Positions 9,789 to 22,636 of a DNA stretch of 64,000 nucleotides are shown here, piece by piece. The notes under the pieces were generated by a model. It did no database searches, was not told the DNA's origin, and worked only from the letters and a program-made list of their open reading frames with translations. How positions within the stretch are numbered: the stretch's first letter is position 1; every line of letters starts with the position of its first letter. Origin of the DNA: Staphylococcus simiae (GTDB taxonomy: Bacteria; Bacillota; Bacilli; Staphylococcales; Staphylococcaceae). Where the stretch lies: contig NZ_CP071589.1 of the NCBI RefSeq assembly GCF_017357005.1, positions 1,612,001 to 1,676,000 of the forward strand, in the 5' to 3' direction. The position numbers and the translations under genes were made by a program.

Positions 9789-12700
9789 CTATTTATTGAG
9801 TTGTTGTTTTTTAGTTAACTGTCTCGCTACCAAAGCTAAGCCAGCAACTAATGATATTTCCATAAATGGTAAATGATAATCTTGTCCACCTGTTTTTGGC
9901 AATACTTTTGTACTACATTGTGGTGTACTATTATTATTCACTTTTGGAGGCTGTGGTGTCACTTTTTTACGTGGCATTATTACTTCTTTTGCAGATTCAA
10001 CTGGTAATTTAATTGACAATATTTTAGTAATTGTTTCGTTTGTATGTTGTTTAATTAGCGCAAGATCCAAATTGCCATCTATCATGTTGAAACCTTCAGC
10101 TTTATAATCCTCAATTTGCTTAATGATATGAGATAATTGGCTAGCAGTCGCTATAGCTTTAAATTTAGCAATTGTTTGGTTTGCTACAATATCAATTTTA
10201 ATTAATGATTGTTCTTGTGTTGCAATAATCGTTTCAAGATCATGTAATTGATGTTTGAAACGTTTTAAAACTTCATCTGCTTCTTGATTAGAAATGGCTA
10301 TTCTTAAGTCATCTTCCATTGCAGTTTTTAGTTGAGCAATCTTTTGTAGGGCATCATTTTTTGTTTTGTCACTTATTTTATTATAGTTCTTGATGATTGT
10401 ATTTGCTCTAATTACTTCGTTATTTATTTCTTGACTAATAGCCGGTTTTTTCATTGGTTTGACATTATTATCCATTAGTAGTTGTTTGTATTTTAATACT
10501 GTATCAGCTACTTGTTGATTAGTATGATCGTTGTCTATTGCTGTTAAAGCTTGTTGTTGATAAATGTTTTCTAATACTTTTGTAGCTGCCTCTTTTTCTT
10601 CAATAGTTGCTTCTTGATTATGATTAATATCATTAAGCAATTCATCTAATGTTTGTTTAAGACTTTCTCTTGCTTCAGGTTTAACTTTTGTTTCTGGTTT
10701 GATCTTATCAATTGCTTGGTTACCCTGTTCAACATGATCTTGTACGTCTTGTGTTGAATTATCTTGATTAATATCATTTAGAACATTAGATGTTGTATCA
10801 TGTAGGACATTTATTGCAGCATTTTTTTCTTCGTCTGTAGCATCTGACACTTGATTAATCTCGTCTTCTTGACTATGCGCTTTGTCGTTAATATTTTGAC
10901 GTCCATCCTTTTTAACATGTACATTCGGTAAAATATTTTTGATATCTTCAAGACCTTTACTTTCCGTATTATCAATTTGGCTATTAGTTTGGTCTTGTGA
11001 AATTTGTTGACCTAATTGTTGACGTAAAGCTTTAATTTTATCAATTGCCTCTTGTTTTTCATCATCTGTTGCATCTGGTGTTTGATTTATTGTAGCAATT
11101 TGCTCCTCTACACCTTGGTCTAGTGCGTCTAAGGCTGCACGTCTACGTCTTACTTTCGGTTTTGTTTTATCAATCATATCATCTGCTTTATTTTTCAATT
11201 GTGCTACTTCTTCATTTGTTGTCACTTGTTTAATACGTTGTTTATTTTCATTAACGGTATTATCAATGATTTGATTTGCTTCATTGATTTCATCATGCGT
11301 AGCATCAGGTGTCTGTTTATTTTGTTGTTTTTGTCTATTCGCTATATTTTGAATATCATCAATTGCTTCTTGTTTAACAACAACATTCGGTAAAATAGTA
11401 GCAATATTATTGATACCATCTTGTTCAGCTTTGTTTACTTCTGCAGTAGAAGGTAACTGATTAATTTGCTGTAAAATTTGTTGTTTAAGACTAGCTAAAT
11501 CGTTAAGAGCTTTATTCTTTTCTTCATCTGTAGCATTTGGCGTTGTTAATATTCGTTCTTTTTGTTGCTCAGATTTTTGTTCTACAGCATTTCTTGCCTC
11601 GCTTCTAACCAAATGTGCTGGTGTAATTTTGGCAATACTATCAAATGCCTGTGTTTCTGTATCATTGACTTGTTGGTTGGTCTTATCGTTATTAATATCT
11701 TGCATGGCTTGCTTAACAACATTATCAAGTTGTTGTAAAGCTGCTTGTCGTTCCTCTGAAGTTGCTTCTAAGTCTTGATTAATTTGACTTCTTTTTTCAT
11801 TCGCATGTTGATTAATACGTTCTCTGGCAGCAGGTTTTACTCTAGTCTCTGGAACAATCGCATTAATATCATTTATTGCATTAACTTTTAGTTGGTTAAC
11901 TTGGTCATTCGTGTTGGCCTGATCAATACTATTTAAAGCCTGAGTTTTTGCTGTTGCTAAACGTTGTAATGCTGCTTCTTTTTCATTATCTGTTGCATCG
12001 ACATTATTATTAATTACTTCAGTTTGACTATCGTTCGCTTGATTTATCGCATTACGGGCTGCTGGCTTAACTTCAGCTTGAGCAATGATTGCATTAATCG
12101 TATTAACCCCAGCCGTTGCTGCTTGATCTACTTCACTATTTGTTTGACTTTGGTTAATTTGTTGTAATGCATTATTTAATGCTGCTTGCACTTTATCTTT
12201 AGCTTGTTGCTGTTCATCGACAGTCGTATCTGGTGTTTGAACGATATCTGCATCATGAGTAGTAGCTTGTTGCTTAACAGTATTTCTTGCTTCATTCTTT
12301 TTAACTACGTTGGCAGCGACGCCTTCAAGTGTATTTAAACCGTCTGTTTTAGCTTGTTCAACTTGTGCATTTGTCGTAGCTTGATTGATAGCATTTATAG
12401 CTTGTTGTTTATCAATGTTCAAAGCATTAATAGCTTCATCTTTTTCTTCTTTAGTGGCATCAGGTGTTTGATTTATATTCGCTATTTTGTCCGTATATTT
12501 ATCATTAATTGCTTGTATCGCAGTTGGCTTAACAATTTCTTGCGGAAGTACTTGAGCAATTTGAGTTAACCCTTCAGTTGTCGCTAATTCAACTTCGTTA
12601 TTATGAGTGGCTTGATTAATATTATTCTTAATTTGTGTTACTAAATGAGTTAATTGTTGTAATGCAGCTTGTTTTTCTTCCGCAGTTGCTACTGTATTAT

Positions 12701-15700
12701 TGTTGATTACTTGTTCTTGTTGTTGTTGTTTTTGATCAATTTGATTGATAGCATCTGGTTTCTTTTGAACTGTTACTGTAACATTATCAATATTTTGAAT
12801 CGCACTATCTTTGATAGCATTGACATCATTCGTCTTTCTTGCGTTATTAATCTTATTCAAGGCATCTTGTAATTGTTGATCTACTTGATTTTGAGCCGCT
12901 GCTATTTCTTCTTGTGTGGCATTAGGTGTTTGTGTTAATTGTTGTTTTTTATCATTTGCTTTAGTTGTCACAGCAGTTCTAGCATCCGTCTTTACAGTTG
13001 TTTGTGGCTCATCTAGTGTAATGTCATTAATACCATTATTTTTAGCATCTTGAACTTCTTGATTTGTCGTAGCATTATTAATATTTGCTACAGCTTGTGT
13101 TTTATCATTGTTTACTTCTTGAATTGCTGCATCTTGTTCTTCATCAGTAGCATCGTTATTTGCTTTAATTTGAGCGATTTGTTGTTGTGCTTTATCATGA
13201 ACTTCATTTCTAGCATCCGTTTTTTCTTTCGTTGCTGGCAAAATGTTATTAATATCAGTTGTCCATGTTTGTTGTAATTGATCAACTTCAGCATTGGTTG
13301 TCGCTTGATCAATAGCCTGCTCTGCTTGTGTAACTGCTTGATCTACTAATGATATCGCAGTTTGTTTCTCTTCAATAGTAGAATCATTGCTTTGATTGAT
13401 GACAGCTTTATGAGCAATTGCTGCTTGATTAATTGCACTTCTGGCATCAGGCTTTTTCGCTATAACCGGTTGGATACCATCAATTGTTTGTAATCCAGTG
13501 GTCTTAATTTGATTAACTTGGTTATTCGTAGTTGCTTGATTAATATTATTTATAATAGAAGTAACTTCTTGATCTAAGTTCGCAATTGCTGCATCTTTTT
13601 CTTCTTTAGTTGCTGCTTGAATATTTAATAATTGTTGTCGTTTAGTTGCTGCTAATTGATTTATGTCATTACGTGCAGCTGGTTTGACTATAGGTTCTAC
13701 AACGTCCGTATTGATATTTGCTATCGCTGCATCTTTTGCTTGTGCAACCTGATCATTCGTAGTGGCATTATCTATCGCTGTATCTCCTTCAGTAACATGA
13801 GTATCAATTTTTTGATTGGCTGCTGTAATTTCTTCTGTTGTGGCATCACTATTATTATTATTTAATTGCTTTTGCTCAGCTGCTTTATCACTCACAGCCT
13901 TTTTAGCTGCTGGTTTGACTACTGGTACCCCGACATCACCATTTAATAGCTGAATACCTGTATTTGTTGCGTTTGTAACACCTTGGTCTGTTGTTTGGTT
14001 ATCAATATCATTTAAAACTTGGTTTTTATGATTATCTATTTGTTCTTCAATCGCTGTTTTTTCTTCATCTGTTAAGTCATTATTATTTTCAGCTAAATTA
14101 ACCATTTGTTGAGCTTTTTGATTAATTTGTTGGTTGGCATTAACACTGCTAACTAATGTGTGCGACATTTGATTCACTAATTGATCTATTTGTTGTTGAG
14201 TAGCGCGTTGGTCCACCGGTACATTCTGATTTTGTTCATTAAGAATGTTATTCGCTTTAACTTTCAATTTATTATATTCTAAAATAGATGCATACGTATA
14301 ATTCACTTGTTGTGGTATAAAATCATACTGTGTTTGTAAAGCATCTTTATTCATAATGATACTGAGTGGTGATGACGTCGTTGCTGTTGTATAAGGTGTA
14401 TTAGGTGTATTCATAGTTAATTCAGTATATGTTTTATATGTGATATTACTTTCTAAATTAACTGTTTTCGGTGTATTGATTCTATTAACATGAACTTTAA
14501 ATTTTAGGTGAATATCTTTTAATGGTAATAGCATCGGTGTATTAGGTGCACCATTTTTCGCAGTTAACCCATTACTTGAAAATGTCACTGTATTTGTTGT
14601 TCTATCGTATGCTTCAGCAAATGGATTTACATCGGTATTAGCCACATTTCCAATAGGTGTGCTCGTTACTAATGAATTATCTACATAAGTCACATCATCA
14701 GGTAATTTAACTTTATACACTAGAGCACCATTTTCTAGTGACGCACCAAAGTTCCCATCATTAGAAATCGTTGCATCGATGGCTAAATCACTATCTGTCT
14801 TAATTGTATTATTATAATTAATATTTTTGATATAAGCATGAGAACCTGATTTAACCCCGATAGTATCAACTAGTGAAAAGTACTTATAGCCATCTTGGTT
14901 TTTAGTAACCCTTCTAAAATTCCCATGCACACTAGCGTCTGGTAACAATTGAATTTTAAGGTCAGTTACATTTGCTGGTATTGTTGCTAATCTTAAAGTA
15001 GAACCTCCATCTACTGTTGCTCTAGCAATTTCAGAATCGTCAGCTGCATTTTTCAGTACTAAAATAGTTGCCCCATTACCATCTGCACTTGCCATCGTAT
15101 TAAATTGGAAGACGACTTCTGAATTAGGATGTACTGACACAATTTTTTCAATACCGTTAAAATCTCCTGTATCACTAGGATTAGTTGCTAATACTCTACC
15201 TAATGCAATAACATTATCTGATGCTTGATCATTCTTTGGATCACCTTGATTAAAGACGCTAGTTCTTACTAATGAAGCACTTAAGACACCGACTTTACCA
15301 TTATTAATCATCGTAAAGCCTGGTAAATTATTAACAACAGTAATCGTTGGTCTTAATTTATCTGGACTTGGATTAATACCGTTATTATCAAATGTAAATA
15401 CTTCGTTAATACTACCCACATTATTCGCACCTGGGTCTGTATTGGCAGCGTTATTAGCTGGAGCTGCTGGTGCAGGTCCTGGAGCTTGTCGTCTTGTTCT
15501 TTTCTTTGGTTTATTTGAAGTCGCTTCTGTAACTGCAACGACATTTGTTTTGTCATTCGTATGTTTTAATTGTTCTTGAATCTCTTTTAATGAAATATGA
15601 TGATCTACTGTTGATGTATTCTCAGGAACAATTAGTGGTGTATGACTTGCTATCATTGCATCTTTAGATACTTTTGGAACATCATTGACTGGTTGATGTT

Positions 15701-16061
15701 TGATGTTAGTATTTGTAGTGTCATATTGTTTAACAACAACATTGTTAGCATCAGCTGCTTTGTTAGAATTAGAATTAACCAAACTTGATGATTGATTTAT
15801 ATTATTATTAACAGTTGAAGTTGTATTGAGTGTATTATTTTGATTATTAACAGTGTTTGCTTGACTAGCAGTCTGTTGATTCGCTACTTGCTGATTCGTT
15901 GGCTGAACAAGATTTGTATCTGTATTTGATACCGTTTGTTCTGCTGCAAATGCTTCAGAATGATTGGAGTTAGCAAATATTAAGACTGATCCTATTACTG
16001 TTGACAATATACCTATTTTATATTTTCTAATACTGTATTTATTATTTTTTTCTAAATTCAT
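9789..16061 (-). CDS. sasC: SasC-type LPxTG surface adhesin with DUF1542 repeats
   Basis: 2090 aa from the ATG at 16061, which has a perfect GGAGGA site; an in-frame ATG at 16178 lacks one. It has a YSIRK signal peptide ending near EAFA, then an Asn/Thr-rich segment and a basic patch (KKRTRRQ). An N-terminal globular region follows (about residues 200-620). Then come about 16 tandem DUF1542-type repeats of about 77 aa, each with a DATxEEKxAAI core, as counted by eye. The C-terminus has LPKTG, a hydrophobic stretch and a positive tail for sortase A anchoring. Its position beside the rhodanese and leuS matches sasC, an aggregation/biofilm factor in S. aureus. Confidence 0.88.
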   Translation of the reverse strand: MNLEKNNKYSIRKYKIGILSTVIGSVLIFANSNHSEAFAAEQTVSNTDTNLVQPTNQQVANQQTASQANTVNNQNNTLNTTSTVNNNINQSSSLVNSNSNKAADANNVVVKQYDTTNTNIKHQPVNDVPKVSKDAMIASHTPLIVPENTSTVDHHISLKEIQEQLKHTNDKTNVVAVTEATSNKPKKRTRRQAPGPAPAAPANNAANTDPGANNVGSINEVFTFDNNGINPSPDKLRPTITVVNNLPGFTMINNGKVGVLSASLVRTSVFNQGDPKNDQASDNVIALGRVLATNPSDTGDFNGIEKIVSVHPNSEVVFQFNTMASADGNGATILVLKNAADDSEIARATVDGGSTLRLATIPANVTDLKIQLLPDASVHGNFRRVTKNQDGYKYFSLVDTIGVKSGSHAYIKNINYNNTIKTDSDLAIDATISNDGNFGASLENGALVYKVKLPDDVTYVDNSLVTSTPIGNVANTDVNPFAEAYDRTTNTVTFSSNGLTAKNGAPNTPMLLPLKDIHLKFKVHVNRINTPKTVNLESNITYKTYTELTMNTPNTPYTTATTSSPLSIIMNKDALQTQYDFIPQQVNYTYASILEYNKLKVKANNILNEQNQNVPVDQRATQQQIDQLVNQMSHTLVSSVNANQQINQKAQQMVNLAENNNDLTDEEKTAIEEQIDNHKNQVLNDIDNQTTDQGVTNATNTGIQLLNGDVGVPVVKPAAKKAVSDKAAEQKQLNNNNSDATTEEITAANQKIDTHVTEGDTAIDNATTNDQVAQAKDAAIANINTDVVEPIVKPAARNDINQLAATKRQQLLNIQAATKEEKDAAIANLDQEVTSIINNINQATTNNQVNQIKTTGLQTIDGIQPVIAKKPDARSAINQAAIAHKAVINQSNDSTIEEKQTAISLVDQAVTQAEQAIDQATTNAEVDQLQQTWTTDINNILPATKEKTDARNEVHDKAQQQIAQIKANNDATDEEQDAAIQEVNNDKTQAVANINNATTNQEVQDAKNNGINDITLDEPQTTVKTDARTAVTTKANDKKQQLTQTPNATQEEIAAAQNQVDQQLQDALNKINNARKTNDVNAIKDSAIQNIDNVTVTVQKKPDAINQIDQKQQQQEQVINNNTVATAEEKQAALQQLTHLVTQIKNNINQATHNNEVELATTEGLTQIAQVLPQEIVKPTAIQAINDKYTDKIANINQTPDATKEEKDEAINALNIDKQQAINAINQATTNAQVEQAKTDGLNTLEGVAANVVKKNEARNTVKQQATTHDADIVQTPDTTVDEQQQAKDKVQAALNNALQQINQSQTNSEVDQAATAGVNTINAIIAQAEVKPAARNAINQANDSQTEVINNNVDATDNEKEAALQRLATAKTQALNSIDQANTNDQVNQLKVNAINDINAIVPETRVKPAARERINQHANEKRSQINQDLEATSEERQAALQQLDNVVKQAMQDINNDKTNQQVNDTETQAFDSIAKITPAHLVRSEARNAVEQKSEQQKERILTTPNATDEEKNKALNDLASLKQQILQQINQLPSTAEVNKAEQDGINNIATILPNVVVKQEAIDDIQNIANRQKQQNKQTPDATHDEINEANQIIDNTVNENKQRIKQVTTNEEVAQLKNKADDMIDKTKPKVRRRRAALDALDQGVEEQIATINQTPDATDDEKQEAIDKIKALRQQLGQQISQDQTNSQIDNTESKGLEDIKNILPNVHVKKDGRQNINDKAHSQEDEINQVSDATDEEKNAAINVLHDTTSNVLNDINQDNSTQDVQDHVEQGNQAIDKIKPETKVKPEARESLKQTLDELLNDINHNQEATIEEKEAATKVLENIYQQQALTAIDNDHTNQQVADTVLKYKQLLMDNNVKPMKKPAISQEINNEVIRANTIIKNYNKISDKTKNDALQKIAQLKTAMEDDLRIAISNQEADEVLKRFKHQLHDLETIIATQEQSLIKIDIVANQTIAKFKAIATASQLSHIIKQIEDYKAEGFNMIDGNLDLALIKQHTNETITKILSIKLPVESAKEVIMPRKKVTPQPPKVNNNSTPQCSTKVLPKTGGQDYHLPFMEISLVAGLALVARQLTKKQQLNK

Positions 16062-16289
16062 TGTGTCGTCCTCCTGGTTGTTAATTCTATGATGTTTAAT
16101 ACGAACGCTATTGCAAATCGATTTGTAGCCAAATATTATTTTGCACAATAAAATTATTCTAATTAAGTTTATCATCATAATTATATAAAATAAAGTTATA
16201 TTTTATTACAATTTAATTTCTATTTTTAACTACTCTGTAATAATTAATGATACTTTCTCTGAGCTTATTTACATTTCTCAATATGGATA

Positions 16290-16336
16290 AAAAAAGAAGT
16301 TAAACAACTTTATAAGCTGCTTAACTTCTTTTTTTA
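16290..16336. terminator. Terminator after the rhodanese gene
   Basis: AAGAAGTTAA and TTAACTTCTT form a long stem flanked by A and T runs on each side. It ends the leuS-rhodanese transcript before the sasC promoter region (16062-16289). Confidence 0.8.
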
Positions 16337-16345
16337 TTGATACTT

Positions 16346-16657
16346 TTAGATGTTACTCATTTCTAAACCTTCATCGCCCCATGATTTCATGCCGCCTTCT
16401 ACATTAACTGCGTCAATATCATGATCTTCTAAATATTCAACAACTCTGGCACTACGAACGCCACCAGCACAAATGATATAATATGTTTCATTTTTATTGA
16501 AATCTTTTAAATGCTCTGGAATTTGATCCATTGGAATTAATTTAGCATTAGGGATATAACCCATTTCAGTTTCTTCATCCGTTCTAACATCTACTATATT
16601 CACTGGATTAGAATCCAACACTTTAGTTTTTAATTCGTCAGTCGTAATTGACTTCAT
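16346..16657 (-). CDS. Single-domain rhodanese-like sulfurtransferase
   Basis: 103 aa, one rhodanese domain: VDVRTDEETEMGYIPNAKLIP (CH2A-like), and the active-site loop YIICAGGVRSARVVEYL with the persulfide-forming Cys at about residue 67. Likely a cytoplasmic sulfur carrier. It lies 15 bp after leuS and is probably co-transcribed with it under T-box control. Confidence 0.88.
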   Translation of the reverse strand: MKSITTDELKTKVLDSNPVNIVDVRTDEETEMGYIPNAKLIPMDQIPEHLKDFNKNETYYIICAGGVRSARVVEYLEDHDIDAVNVEGGMKSWGDEGLEMSNI

Positions 16658-16672
16658 TTAATGACATCCTCC

Positions 16673-19087
16673 TTATTTTGCAACAATATTCACTAATTTT
16701 TGAGGCACTGCAATTACTTTTTTAATATCTTTACCTGCAATACTTTCTTTGACATTATCATTTTGCAATGCAGCTTCTTGCATGTCTTCTTTTGACATAT
16801 CTTTCGGGATATTAATTTTAGCTCTTAATTTACCATTAACTTGCACAACAATTTCTACTTCATCATCTACTAATAATGATTCGTCAAAAGTAGGCCATGG
16901 TTGATAAGTAATTGTCTCTTGATGACCTAGTATTTGCCATAATTCTTCTCCAAGATGAGGAGCGATTGGAGATAACATTTTAACAAATCCTTCAATATAA
17001 GGTTTGTAAATTTCGTCAACTTTATAACATTCATTGATAAATACCATTAGTTGACTGATGGCTGTATTGAATCCAAGTGTCTCAAAATCTTCAGTTACTT
17101 TTTTAACTGTTTGATTATATACTTTGTCTAATGATTTATTATTAGTTAAGACTATTTTTGAATCTAAAGTGCCATCATCATTCGTTACTAATCTCCACAC
17201 TCTATCTAAGAAACGACGAGAACCATCAAGACCTTTTTCACTCCATGCGATTGCTGCATCTAAAGGACCCATAAACATTTCGTATAATCTTAGTGTATCT
17301 GCTCCATGAGAACGTACAATATCATCTGGATTGATAACATTACCTTTAGATTTACTCATTTTTTCATTACCTTCACCAAGAATCATTCCTTGGTTGAATA
17401 ATTTTTGGAATGGTTCTTTAGTAGGAACTACACCTAAATCATATAATACTTTATGCCAGAATCTAGCGTATAATAAATGAAGAACAGCGTGTTCTACCCC
17501 ACCAATATATAAATCTACCGGTAACCAATGTTTTAATTTTTCAGGATCTGCAATCATATCTTCATTTTTAGGATCAATATAACGTAAATAGTACCAACAA
17601 CTACCAGCCCATTGTGGCATCGTATTTGTTTCACGACGACCTTTCATGCCTGTTTTTTCATCAACAACATTAACAAATGAATCGATATTTGCTAACGGTG
17701 ATTCTCCAGTACCAGATGGTTTAATTTCATTAGTTTCTGGTAATAATAATGGCAATTCTTCTTCTGGTACTGTAGTCATCGTACCATCTTCCCAGTGTAT
17801 TACTGGAATTGGCTCTCCCCAATAACGTTGACGACTAAATAACCAATCACGCAATTTATAATTAACTTTCTTTTCTCCAGCATTTTTTTGTTCTAACAGG
17901 CTGATGGCTTTAGTTATTGCTTGTTCATTATCTAAACCATTCAATTCACCTGAATTAACATGTTTGCCTTCGCCTGTGTAAGCCGCTTCTTGTACATTGC
18001 CACCTTCTATAACTTCAATAATAGGCAAGTCAAATTTCTTAGCAAACTCATGGTCACGTTCATCATGTGCTGGAACTGCCATTACTGCACCAGTTCCATA
18101 TGTTGATAAGACATAGTCAGCAATCCAAATTGGTAATTGTTTTCCAGATAATGGGTTAATAGCATACGCACCAGTGAAGACACCAGATTTATCTTTTGCT
18201 AAATCTGTACGCTCTAAATCAGATTTTTTAGATGCTTCTGTTTGATAAGCTTTAACTGCCTCTCTATTATCATCAGTAGTTATAATGTTAACTAGTGGAT
18301 GTTCCGGACTTAAAACTAAGAATGACGCACCATAAATAGTATCTGGTCTAGTAGTAAAGACGTCTACTTTATTTTCTAAACCGTCAACATCAAATGCAAC
18401 TTTCGCACCTTCAGAACGACCAATCCAATTTCGTTGCATATCTTTTAATGATTCAGGCCAATCCAAATCATCTAAGTCAGCAAGTAGTTGATCAGCATAT
18501 TCAGTAATCTTTAATACCCATTGTTTCATAGGTTTACGGTAAACTGGATGTCCACCACGTTCAGATACACCATCAATAACTTCTTCATTAGATAATACAG
18601 TTCCTAATGCAGGACACCAATTTACTGCCACTTCATCAACGTAAGCTAAACCTTTGTTATAAAGTTGAATAAAAATCCATTGTGTCCATTTATAATATTC
18701 AGGATCTGTCGTATTTACTTCACGATCCCAATCATAACTGAAGCCTAATTCTTTAATTTGACGTTTAAACGTTTGAATATTTTTCTTAGTAAATTCGCGC
18801 GGATCATTTCCAGTATCTAACGCATACTGTTCAGCAGGTAAACCAAATGCATCCCACCCCATTGGATGCAGTACGTTATATCCTTGCATACGTTTATATC
18901 TAGAAATAATATCTGTAGCTGTATAACCTTCGGGGTGACCTACATGTAAACCTGCACCTGATGGATAAGGGAACATATCAAGTGCATAGAATTTTTTCTG
19001 ACCTAAGTTGTCACTTGTTTTAAATGTTTTATGTTCGTCCCAATAATCTTGCCATTTCTTTTCAATTTGCTTATGATTGTAATTCAC
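16673..19087 (-). CDS. leuS: Leucyl-tRNA synthetase
   Basis: 804 aa class I synthetase. The HIGH-type motif is in [17 protein letters not shown], the CP1 editing domain includes [15 protein letters not shown], and KMSKSKGN is the KMSKS loop. Start chosen at the GTG at 19087 ([12 protein letters not shown]), which has AGGAGGAC upstream and matches the family N-terminus; the frame continues upstream without a ribosome site. It is preceded by a T-box leader, so uncharged tRNA-Leu should induce it. Confidence 0.96.
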   Translation of the reverse strand: MNYNHKQIEKKWQDYWDEHKTFKTSDNLGQKKFYALDMFPYPSGAGLHVGHPEGYTATDIISRYKRMQGYNVLHPMGWDAFGLPAEQYALDTGNDPREFTKKNIQTFKRQIKELGFSYDWDREVNTTDPEYYKWTQWIFIQLYNKGLAYVDEVAVNWCPALGTVLSNEEVIDGVSERGGHPVYRKPMKQWVLKITEYADQLLADLDDLDWPESLKDMQRNWIGRSEGAKVAFDVDGLENKVDVFTTRPDTIYGASFLVLSPEHPLVNIITTDDNREAVKAYQTEASKKSDLERTDLAKDKSGVFTGAYAINPLSGKQLPIWIADYVLSTYGTGAVMAVPAHDERDHEFAKKFDLPIIEVIEGGNVQEAAYTGEGKHVNSGELNGLDNEQAITKAISLLEQKNAGEKKVNYKLRDWLFSRQRYWGEPIPVIHWEDGTMTTVPEEELPLLLPETNEIKPSGTGESPLANIDSFVNVVDEKTGMKGRRETNTMPQWAGSCWYYLRYIDPKNEDMIADPEKLKHWLPVDLYIGGVEHAVLHLLYARFWHKVLYDLGVVPTKEPFQKLFNQGMILGEGNEKMSKSKGNVINPDDIVRSHGADTLRLYEMFMGPLDAAIAWSEKGLDGSRRFLDRVWRLVTNDDGTLDSKIVLTNNKSLDKVYNQTVKKVTEDFETLGFNTAISQLMVFINECYKVDEIYKPYIEGFVKMLSPIAPHLGEELWQILGHQETITYQPWPTFDESLLVDDEVEIVVQVNGKLRAKINIPKDMSKEDMQEAALQNDNVKESIAGKDIKKVIAVPQKLVNIVAK

Positions 19088-19104
19088 AGTTCGTCCTCCT
19101 GTAT

Positions 19105-19320
19105 CAATAAAAAAACACCCCAAACTATTAATCGTAGGGACGACATTTGCCGCGTTACCACCCTATTTCACAGATACTGTGCCCTCATTTTAATAGTAAG
19201 AGATGTCTTGATTTGATTTATTTTTAATTAAAATTATTAATACATCTAGTCCTTAACACTGGCTCTCAACATTACCAGTTCTCTGTAGAAAAGCTTCTAA
19301 ACGTTTTAAGTTGATAAGTT
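19105..19320 (-). promoter_or_regulatory. T-box riboswitch controlling leuS
   Basis: On the minus strand the leader contains the T-box core AGGGTGGTAACGCGG followed by a terminator (CGTCCCTACG.. then TTTTTTT). Upstream is a Stem I-like hairpin with ACTGG..CCAGT arms. Leu codons TTA and CTA occur next to the 3' side of that stem (GTTAAGGACTAG); I cannot decide which is the specifier without a fold. Uncharged tRNA-Leu would stabilise the antiterminator. Confidence 0.9.
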
Positions 19321-19371
19321 AATAGTATGGTATATATTGAATTATTTCAAGCTTTTAAAATGAATTTAACA

Positions 19372-20559
19372 TTAAAGTTCATGATCCGCTTGTACAGATT
19401 TAGAATTGTTTTCATTAAATGCTATAAGTAAAATTAATGCACCTACTAATAACACAATCATTCCTAAAAACATCATACGCATATTGAACACATCAACTAA
19501 TACCCCTCCTAAAAAAGGACCCACAGCTTTACCAATTGTAGAAGCTGAATTAACAAATCCTTGATATTGTCCTTGTTTACCTTTAGGAGCTAAATTATTA
19601 GCAATAGTTGGTACAGCAGGCCAAACAAACATTTCACCAAATGTTAGAATAACCATTCCAACAACAAAAATAGTGAAACTTTGGGCAAAGCTAGTAACCA
19701 AAAATGACATCATAAAAATGATGATTCCAACAAACATCTGTTTTTTTAAATTGCCTTTCAATATGTATAACACTGGTTTAATTAATGGTTGCGCTACTAA
19801 AATCATTATGCCATTAATTGTCCATAACACACTATATTGAGACATTGAAATGTTTATGGATTGAGTAAATGATGCAATTGTTGATTCCCATTGAATATAA
19901 GCGATCCAACAAATAGCGAACATGGCACAAATTAAAATTAACGACATCAACTTTGATTTATTCTTACTTTTAGCTAATTCCATATGATTTGGAAATTTTA
20001 CTTTAACGCTAATCGGAATATTGAATTGCGTTAATGCCACAATAGCAAAAATAATATACATAATAAGGTTAGCTAAAAATATGTAATTAAAACTAAATTC
20101 TGCTACAAAACCACCAAGAGCTGCACCTAATGCTACACCAATATTTTGTGCTAAATATATAGCATTAAATGTTTGTCTACCTCCATTAGGCCAAACTGCA
20201 CCAGCCATTGCATAAATTGCTGGTATGATCATTCCTCCACCAAAACCTAACATAACAAGCCATACTGCATACCAAGGCCATCCATGAAAGAAATTTAATA
20301 ACGTTGTACTACATAAACATGTGACCGTGCCTAACATAATCGTTTTATAGCCACCTAATTTATCAAATAATGTACCACCTAATAAATTTCCAATAACCAT
20401 ACCAACAGAATTTATCATCAGTACTAAACCAGCAATCGTCAAACTCTTATCTAGTTCCTGCTTCATATAAATAGTATTTAAAGGCCATAAAAAACTAGAA
20501 CCAGTAATATTGATTGCCATACCAATGACTAGCCACCATACTGATTTAGGTATATTCAT
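19372..20559 (-). CDS. MFS transporter, 12-TM drug-efflux type
   Basis: 395 aa with about 12 hydrophobic spans and the MFS loop motif GNLLGGTLFDKLGGYKT between TM2 and TM3; the fifth-helix region (GVALGAALGGFVAE) resembles drug:H+ antiporters. The substrate is unknown. It is divergent from ytqA, with 108 bp between them for both promoters. Confidence 0.8.
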   Translation of the reverse strand: MNIPKSVWWLVIGMAINITGSSFLWPLNTIYMKQELDKSLTIAGLVLMINSVGMVIGNLLGGTLFDKLGGYKTIMLGTVTCLCSTTLLNFFHGWPWYAVWLVMLGFGGGMIIPAIYAMAGAVWPNGGRQTFNAIYLAQNIGVALGAALGGFVAEFSFNYIFLANLIMYIIFAIVALTQFNIPISVKVKFPNHMELAKSKNKSKLMSLILICAMFAICWIAYIQWESTIASFTQSINISMSQYSVLWTINGIMILVAQPLIKPVLYILKGNLKKQMFVGIIIFMMSFLVTSFAQSFTIFVVGMVILTFGEMFVWPAVPTIANNLAPKGKQGQYQGFVNSASTIGKAVGPFLGGVLVDVFNMRMMFLGMIVLLVGALILLIAFNENNSKSVQADHEL

Positions 20560-20667
20560 TGTTCATAGTTCCTCTCTCTTTTTTGTCAAACTATAATAAA
20601 CACTATAACATTAAAATATGTTAAAATCTGTACTTAGAACTCTTTTTTATAGAAAGGAAAATGACTT

Positions 20668-22178
<1,511 letters not shown>

Positions 22179-22179
22179 T

Positions 22180-22232
22180 AAAACTAAAGCCACCAAAACT
22201 TCCTATAAAAGGAAATGTTGGTGGCTTTAGTT
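22180..22232. terminator. Bidirectional terminator between ytqB and rot
   Basis: A near-perfect inverted repeat, AAACTAAAGCCACCAA with its complement TTGGTGGCTTTAGTTT, with an inner TCCT..AGGA stem. It lies 2 bp before the rot stop codon and serves both convergent genes. Confidence 0.88.
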
Positions 22233-22234
22233 TG

Positions 22235-22636
22235 CTATACTGCTAAAATAGATTTCATACTATTTTCAAAAACATTAGCTTTATTTGCAATAGCTTCTCC
22301 AATAAATGATAACAATGTTTCTTTTTTATCTAACACTTTTTCATTAAAATGAATAATTACAGTTCTTTCATCATCAACTGGTCTTTCTTTGTAAATCCAT
22401 TCTAAATCTACAAGATTATTGTATGTTCTTGTACGTTTATAAGGTTTTACTTCTACAAATTGGTCCATTTCTTTAAGTGTCATTGAACCTTTTTGCCATA
22501 GTGTTAATAAAATCAAAACTTCTTCTTTTGTCATATGATATTCCTTTTCTATTTCATCAAAAATAGAGTTGATATCCGTCAACAAAGTTTCAAGTTTTAA
22601 AATACCAGAGACTTTATCACTATCAAGATTTTTCAT
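22235..22636 (-). CDS. rot: Rot, SarA-family global regulator
   Basis: 133 aa from the ATG at 22636, which has GGGAG at 9 bp and gives exactly the length of S. aureus Rot; the open frame continues to 22732. The core [59 protein letters not shown] is the SarA/Rot winged helix, nearly identical to Rot, while the first 25 and last 30 residues diverge. In S. aureus Rot represses toxin genes and activates surface proteins, and is itself silenced by RNAIII. Confidence 0.9.
   Translation of the reverse strand: MKNLDSDKVSGILKLETLLTDINSIFDEIEKEYHMTKEEVLILLTLWQKGSMTLKEMDQFVEVKPYKRTRTYNNLVDLEWIYKERPVDDERTVIIHFNEKVLDKKETLLSFIGEAIANKANVFENSMKSILAV

Noticed and set aside
9789..16061. Many long plus-strand and alternative minus-strand open frames inside sasC
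   Set aside because: They arise from the repetitive, Asn/Gln/Asp-biased codons of the real gene, have no ribosome sites and give Ile/Phe/Cys-rich nonsense proteins.
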